Shown: piece after piece, positions 59,783 to 64,000 of the stretch
Position numbering within the stretch: the first letter of the stretch is position 1
Layout: each line of letters starts with the position of its first letter
Assembly: GCA_014879575.1 (NCBI GenBank)
Contig: JACSRU010000115.1
Location: 99,595 to 163,594, forward strand
Length of the DNA stretch: 64,000 nt
DNA from: Chthoniobacterales bacterium
GTDB taxonomy: Bacteria; Verrucomicrobiota; Verrucomicrobiia; Chthoniobacterales; Terrimicrobiaceae
Direction: 5' to 3'
Made by a program: the position numbers and the translations under genes
The notes under the pieces: model-generated
Told to the model about the DNA's origin: nothing
Databases searched by the model: none
Seen by the model: the letters and a program-made list of their open reading frames with translations, nothing else

Positions 59783-61099
59783 ATGAAACTTACCAAGCAA
59801 ACCAAACAAGACGGAAGCTCATATTGGGCTTGTGAAACTCAAATCTCAGAAAGGCATGTTCCAAAAGCGGCTGGCCTCAAATGGAGTGGCAGATTTTGGT
59901 GGACGGACGAAATCAAAAAGGCTGCCAAGTTGAAGGAATTCGCGGAAGAGTCATGCAGGGCGGAATTGGATACCGTCAAAGTCAACTCCCGTTCTGCCGC
60001 CAAAGTCGAAGCCATGAAGGCAGAAGTAGAGGCCGAGAAGAACAGGAGACTACATGAGGCATCAGATAGGGAAACAAGGAGGTTGGCCGAAGCAGCAATC
60101 CGACAGAAAGAGAGGGAGCAAAGGGCCAAGGAGAAGCAGGACTACTTGGATTCCATCCACAAAAGTCCTTATCTTATCCAAGGCAACACATACGAGATAA
60201 AGGAACAACTGAGGGAAATGGGTTGCAAATGGGATTCCGACAGGCGCGGTTGGGTTGCACTGAATGAAGATACTTTCAAAGCAGGAAGTGCATTGCTTGG
60301 AGTCCATGAAAAGGAGAATCCAACCATTTGCCGTTGGTATTTTGAAGGCTCATATATGGGAGAAGGTGGCAACAGCTTCCATGAGGGTGAATTGCTCCGC
60401 CATGACGGCGGTATATGGGCTGTAAAGAAAGCATGGAGTCAGCGATGGGAAGGGGAGGACTGGAATAGACACGCAACTTTACGCCCTGCCACAGCAGACG
60501 AGAAAGCAAGGTTCATAGCGCAGGAGGCAGAAACACGGAAAGAGCTTGTCAGAACCACGGCAACCCAGTTTCAGGAAAAGGCCCTTGAGACCATATTTCA
60601 TACTATTGGTAAGGCGGATAATTATTTTCAAACCGCAATGCTGAAACATGATAATGGATATGAATACCAGGAGCACATCATTTTGGAGGGAGAGCAGATA
60701 AACATTGGTAAGGGACAAAACATCTATGGGGGAGGGAAATGGTTTGTTCTTGCCGAAGACAAGATTTGGGCGGTTGCCAATAACGGGGGAGACGGAGATT
60801 GCTGGGCGAATAACAATATCAGGACGGGAGGAGCGGGGGCGATTGGCTACTGTGTCCCCAGAACGGATGAGTTGGTTGCTGAGATCCGCCATGCTGCCGA
60901 AATTGCCAATTTCATGGGCAAGGCCGAGGCGCACGTTGCGGCACAGGAAGCCAGGGAGGCAGGTAAAGTGGCCGAGAACACAGCGGACCATGTAGAAGAG
61001 CCCTCAGATGACAGGAAGGCTGTCTTGGCGCTCCTTGCCCAAAGTGACGAGAAGGACAATCAGGCCCCACAACAGGAAATGGACAGAGAAAGGGATTAA
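59783..61099 (+). CDS. Hypothetical protein with two AGxxW-type domains and a coiled coil
   Basis: A 438-aa protein. The N-terminus (RHVPKAAGLKWSGRFWWTDE) resembles the N-terminus of the SNF2 helicase of this element (DTAKTAGFRWDPECFVWF), and a second copy-like block occurs at about 150-175 (KEQLREMGCKWDSDRRGWVAL). A coiled coil (70-125) separates them. The end of the protein carries SDDRKAVLALL, a short motif also found in the two last proteins of the window. No family name is claimed. DNA metabolism is a guess from the shared domain. Confidence 0.6.
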   Translation: MKLTKQTKQDGSSYWACETQISERHVPKAAGLKWSGRFWWTDEIKKAAKLKEFAEESCRAELDTVKVNSRSAAKVEAMKAEVEAEKNRRLHEASDRETRRLAEAAIRQKEREQRAKEKQDYLDSIHKSPYLIQGNTYEIKEQLREMGCKWDSDRRGWVALNEDTFKAGSALLGVHEKENPTICRWYFEGSYMGEGGNSFHEGELLRHDGGIWAVKKAWSQRWEGEDWNRHATLRPATADEKARFIAQEAETRKELVRTTATQFQEKALETIFHTIGKADNYFQTAMLKHDNGYEYQEHIILEGEQINIGKGQNIYGGGKWFVLAEDKIWAVANNGGDGDCWANNNIRTGGAGAIGYCVPRTDELVAEIRHAAEIANFMGKAEAHVAAQEAREAGKVAENTADHVEEPSDDRKAVLALLAQSDEKDNQAPQQEMDRERD

Positions 61100-61105
61100 C
61101 GAATT

Positions 61106-61540
61106 ATGAAAAGCAAAATCACCCTAGAACAGGAAGAGGCAGCATTCGCACCGGCGATGAAGAAACTTGGTCAGGTATTCGACTTTTGCGGGACGTTTCC
61201 CAATGCCACCCCTGTCAAATATGTCCTCATACCACTTCCCGAGCACTCGACATTGATGGTCCTGAAAGCTGGCAGTTTCCCGAAGACACAGGAAAATGCC
61301 CTCTGTGGGGAACGGGGCCAATACCTGAAATGCGAGTTGCCCGAGGAATTGCATTACCCGGCGGCAGGAGAGGATTTCAGATACCCGTTCAGTTCTGGCA
61401 GGTTCCAGGAGTGGCTGGGAGAATTTGGCTTCCGCTTGATTTGCTCCACATATCTGGGAGCATGGGAGGCCTTCATTGACAACCCCAGCCAGGTGGCCGA
61501 CAGGAAGACGGGAATTTCCTACCCTACTCTGGATTTCTGA
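61106..61540 (+). CDS. Hypothetical protein
   Basis: A 144-aa protein, MKSKITLEQEEAAFAPAMKK and a globular mixed sequence with three to five cysteines. It starts 6 bp after the preceding gene. No family was recognised. Confidence 0.55.
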   Translation: MKSKITLEQEEAAFAPAMKKLGQVFDFCGTFPNATPVKYVLIPLPEHSTLMVLKAGSFPKTQENALCGERGQYLKCELPEELHYPAAGEDFRYPFSSGRFQEWLGEFGFRLICSTYLGAWEAFIDNPSQVADRKTGISYPTLDF

Positions 61541-61634
61541 ATGTAGGGTTTGTAGGGATATTGAGCATCACAGAAACACCAAAGGAACTGGTTGAGTATT
61601 CTGGAACTCTCCGAAACCCCACAAAGCCCACATT

Positions 61635-63074
61635 TTAGTCGTTGAGCCTTTGGGCATTGTTAAGCCTACGACGCTCCATTTCTAGCTGGGCAGCCCTCTC
61701 AGCATTGGCCGCGCTGGCAGATACTCCGGTTGCCTGTTGGCCAATTTGTTCGTTCTGGTTCCTCAATTGCTCGATGCCAACTTGAGTTTGAACAGCCGCC
61801 GTCTCGTTGAGGGAACGGGAGGACTGAGCAGCTTGTGAGAGCGCCTGTATCCTCTGGGTTCTGGACTGGTTGGCAGCCACCGCATTCTTGGCATCTGCCA
61901 GGATTTGGCTGTTGTAGGAAGCTGCCAGGGCACCCGGCACGTCGATTCCAGCCTGCAACATCTCCTCAGAGGACATCTGGGTGAGCCGGTTGGACGGATT
62001 CCCGCCGAAAAGCATGGAGAGGATGTCCCGCGCCGAGCCAATCGGATCATTCTTGAAATTTCCGGCTACTGACATCGCCCGCTGGGCACCACTGAACAAA
62101 TCCCAAAGGTTGCCCGCTGAATTATTGAGGAATCCACCGACTTGGGAACCTGCCTGCATGACATTCGCCATTCCCCCAGATGTTCCGCCACTGGCCCCGG
62201 CCGAGGAGCCCCCAGATCCGCCACCGCCGAAGATATTGTTGACTGAATTGCCGAGGGAGGACATGAGGCCAGTTTGATTTTTGGAGAAATCTTGAGTGGA
62301 ACCGATGTTCCCGTTGATGGCCTTCGTTACCGCCAAATCTTGGCTATTCACTTTGAGCACCTGTCCCAAGGTTCCGAGTTGGTTGCTCTGGATCTGGGTT
62401 TGGGTGGAAAGTTGCATGTTTTGTAGCACGCCTTGGATAATGCTTCCGATGTCCATGACGGCAGCCCCTGCACCTCCCGCAGCACCACCGCCACTTGAAC
62501 CACCGGCACCGCTCGCAGCTCCAGTGGCCCCACCGGCAGCACTGCCCCCGGCTTGCCCAAGGGTTCCATTCATCAGATTTCCGAATGAGCCAGTGAGTTT
62601 CTGGCCAATGTCTGAGCCGGTAAGTTGTTCAATGGCTTGGAGGCCTTGTTGTGCTGCACCCATGTAATCCCCATTCTGGGCTGACTGATATGCTCCCAAT
62701 CCCGAGGTTGCCACCCCGGCAGCGGTCCCGATAGTGGAATTGTTCTGGGGAATAATTCGGTAGTTGTTGTTCGGTTGGCTGTAATTGGAGAGTTGTTGCC
62801 CGATATAGCCTTGAGGCGTTGACTGATAGCCCCCTTGCTGGATATAGCCGCCAGTCTGGGCAGGTTGGTAGCCACCCTGATTGGCCATGTAATTCGAGGC
62901 ATTCTGATATGCCGTGGTTATCTGGCTCTGTGTGGCAGGATGAACTGCTACGACATTGTTATTGGTTTCTGGAGGCAGTGGAATGATGTCTTCACCGCCA
63001 CCGCCAGTTACTGGGTATTGAGTTGTCGCAAGAGCTGATGCCGTTGCAATGAATAATGCGAATAATGTCTTCAT
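61635..63074 (-). CDS. Secreted Gly/Ala/Gln-rich protein, VirB5/TrbJ-like candidate
   Basis: A 479-aa protein. The signal peptide is MKTLFALFIATASALA. The first 150 residues are Gln/Asn/Tyr/Gly-rich with repeats of GGYQ type, the middle is Gly/Ser/Ala-rich, and the C-terminal 130 residues are helical (SLNETAAVQTQVGIEQLRNQ and onward), as at the end of VirB5/TrbJ conjugation proteins. The start at 63074 follows TATAAT by 7 bp. The assignment is tentative. Confidence 0.5.
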   Translation of the reverse strand: MKTLFALFIATASALATTQYPVTGGGGEDIIPLPPETNNNVVAVHPATQSQITTAYQNASNYMANQGGYQPAQTGGYIQQGGYQSTPQGYIGQQLSNYSQPNNNYRIIPQNNSTIGTAAGVATSGLGAYQSAQNGDYMGAAQQGLQAIEQLTGSDIGQKLTGSFGNLMNGTLGQAGGSAAGGATGAASGAGGSSGGGAAGGAGAAVMDIGSIIQGVLQNMQLSTQTQIQSNQLGTLGQVLKVNSQDLAVTKAINGNIGSTQDFSKNQTGLMSSLGNSVNNIFGGGGSGGSSAGASGGTSGGMANVMQAGSQVGGFLNNSAGNLWDLFSGAQRAMSVAGNFKNDPIGSARDILSMLFGGNPSNRLTQMSSEEMLQAGIDVPGALAASYNSQILADAKNAVAANQSRTQRIQALSQAAQSSRSLNETAAVQTQVGIEQLRNQNEQIGQQATGVSASAANAERAAQLEMERRRLNNAQRLND

Positions 63075-63081
63075 AACACTA

Positions 63082-63093
63082 ATTATAGCAGAT
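63082..63093 (-). promoter_or_regulatory. Leaderless promoter ATCTGCTATAAT
   Basis: Exact 12-mer. TATAAT ends 7 bp before the ATG at 63074. It is back to back with the promoter at 63161. Confidence 0.7.
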
Positions 63094-63160
63094 ACACGCA
63101 ATAGCCATTTATTCGGCGCTACTGTGATATTGTTGTGAGAAAAAAAAAGAGGTGGATTCT

Positions 63161-63172
63161 TTCTGCTATAAT
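63161..63172 (+). promoter_or_regulatory. Leaderless promoter (TTCTGCTATAAT)
   Basis: One base off the 12-mer. TATAAT ends 8 bp before the ATG at 63181. Confidence 0.65.
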
Positions 63173-63180
63173 AAGAGTCT

Positions 63181-63609
63181 ATGAATATACTAAATTACAC
63201 CCCACATCCAATAAAGGTAGTCAACCCTGACAAGAGCCTAACCGAGTTTACTTCTCATGGTATAGCCCGTTGTGCAGCTAAAAGTGAGAAGGTAGCCGAG
63301 GTTGACGGAATACCTTGTTTCACGACGAAATATGGACAAGTTGAGAACCTGCCCGAGCAGAAGCCGGGAGTTGTCCTCATTGTTTCCGCCCTCGTCAGAA
63401 CCCAGCTCCCCGAGAGACTGGACTTGTTATCCCCATCTGGGCTTGTTCGCGATGACAAAGGAAACGTCATCGGCTGTCAGGGTTTCGATACCAATGGCAT
63501 TCAACGAATCGGGGAACAGGAAATATCAAAGGACAGGCAAGCGGTTCTGGACATCCTCAATGGCACCGGAAAACAAGAAAACTTCACAAATGAACACCAA
63601 AGAGAATAA
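63181..63609 (+). CDS. Phage/plasmid-type conserved protein
   Basis: A 142-aa protein. The start MNILNYTPHPIKVV and the following GIARCAAKSEKVAEVDGIP, GVVLIVSALVRTQLP and GLVRDDKGNVIGCQGF blocks follow a pattern common in small phage and mobile-element proteins that begin with an N-L-T-P-H motif. Function is unknown. The C-terminus carries SKDRQAVLDIL, a motif shared with its neighbours. Confidence 0.65.
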   Translation: MNILNYTPHPIKVVNPDKSLTEFTSHGIARCAAKSEKVAEVDGIPCFTTKYGQVENLPEQKPGVVLIVSALVRTQLPERLDLLSPSGLVRDDKGNVIGCQGFDTNGIQRIGEQEISKDRQAVLDILNGTGKQENFTNEHQRE

Positions 63610-63613
63610 AGCC

Positions 63614-64000
63614 ATGACACCGCAATCACAATTTCAATGGAGGCAGGACAGGGCAACCGGAGTTGTCATCATAAAGGATAATGGCATTGATGGCCGTTCC
63701 GTCACCAACGACGCACCAGCAGTCCTGAAAACCCTACGCGAATTCATGGGGAATGATGCCTTCGATAAGTTGCCAGCCGTCATCTACCATGACAGCAAAG
63801 GCCGGATCGACGGGATGATTTACCAGCCGGAATCTGAGCGGGTAAGTTTCTACCCTGTGGCGGATGTTCTCGAAACCCACAATTCCAAGAGGCAGGCGAT
63901 TACCATCCTCCCGCTGGAATGCGAAGCCATCAAAAAGGCAGTGTCCCTTGGCAAGGGTTCCGTTGAGTCCAAGGACAGGCGGGCAGTCTTGGACTTGCTG
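63614..64000 (+). CDS. Hypothetical protein, truncated by the window edge
   Basis: At least 129 aa, starting MTPQSQFQWRQDRATGVVII (an in-frame ATG at 63590 is an alternative). No family was recognised. The visible end reads SKDRRAVLDLL, the same motif as in the 63181 and 59783 genes. It overlaps or closely follows the preceding gene. Confidence 0.55.
   Translation, partial: MTPQSQFQWRQDRATGVVIIKDNGIDGRSVTNDAPAVLKTLREFMGNDAFDKLPAVIYHDSKGRIDGMIYQPESERVSFYPVADVLETHNSKRQAITILPLECEAIKKAVSLGKGSVESKDRRAVLDLL

Larger units (their letters stand above)
21782..64000. mobile_element. Integrated mobile element (left end to window edge)
   Basis: The element begins at a tRNA 3' fragment next to a tyrosine integrase. 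Base composition falls visibly, gene style changes (many tiny genes, shared promoter and leader motifs), and mobile-element functions appear: Xre repressors, primase-like protein, ParB-methyltransferase, VirB6/TrbL-like and VirB5-like proteins, intein. No relaxase or VirD4/VirB4 ATPase is seen, so conjugation is suggested but not shown. No phage capsid or tail genes were recognised. The right end is not in the window. Confidence 0.8.

Overview
The window joins two kinds of DNA. Bases 1 to about 21,780 look like an ordinary GC-rich bacterial chromosome with housekeeping genes. From about 21,782 to the right edge the base composition drops, genes become small and mostly unrecognisable, and the layout is that of an integrated mobile element whose right end lies outside the window. 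The gene content and style (heme operon, YbaB-DnaX pair, proline/threonine-linked surface proteins) would fit Verrucomicrobiota or a relative. This is inference: no 16S or other decisive marker is present.

Chromosomal part. On the minus strand an overlapping operon hemE-hemN-hemY-hemH covers the end of heme synthesis and reads towards rplS (only its first codons are visible). Then come a plus-strand pair (MGDG-synthase-like glycosyltransferase, GH1 glycosidase), a secreted NodB-fold deacetylase, ybaB-dnaX, a TauE/SafE permease, a YddA/BacA-type ABC transporter, two overlapping glycan genes (GT4 and a fucosyltransferase-like gene), a Phd-RelE/ParE toxin-antitoxin pair, a 272-bp nested palindromic repeat, asparagine synthetase with a deacetylase-fold gene, and an Xre/ParS-RES toxin-antitoxin pair.

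Element. The left end is a 3' tRNA fragment next to a tyrosine integrase. Inside are a small regulatory zone (MerR/Xre-like proteins, a twin operator), surface and membrane proteins, a 1.1-kb non-coding stretch carrying a duplicated structured unit, many tiny genes, a primase-like protein, a ParB-methyltransferase fusion coupled to a nuclease-like gene, prepilins, VirB6/TrbL-like and VirB5/TrbJ-like secretion proteins, and an SNF2 helicase split by an intein. Likely cargo: a HEPN-NERD pair, a radical SAM/SPASM enzyme with a six-cysteine peptide (possible RiPP), and an Sll1717-type P-loop ATPase. No relaxase, coupling protein or VirB4 is seen here.

The most unusual feature is how the element starts its genes. 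About thirteen genes have a TATAAT box (often in the 12-mer ATCTGCTATAAT) ending only 5-8 nt before the ATG, which predicts leaderless mRNAs. A second set, eight starts all on the plus strand, carries a hairpin with the invariant core GCTCCGGTTCCCTACGC and covarying stems 17-24 nt before the ATG, with no Shine-Dalgarno. A third type, a 47-48 nt three-way-junction/tRNA-like fold with a covarying 7-bp closing stem, ends exactly 2 nt before an ATG at two places. These look like undescribed 5'-leader RNA families of this element.
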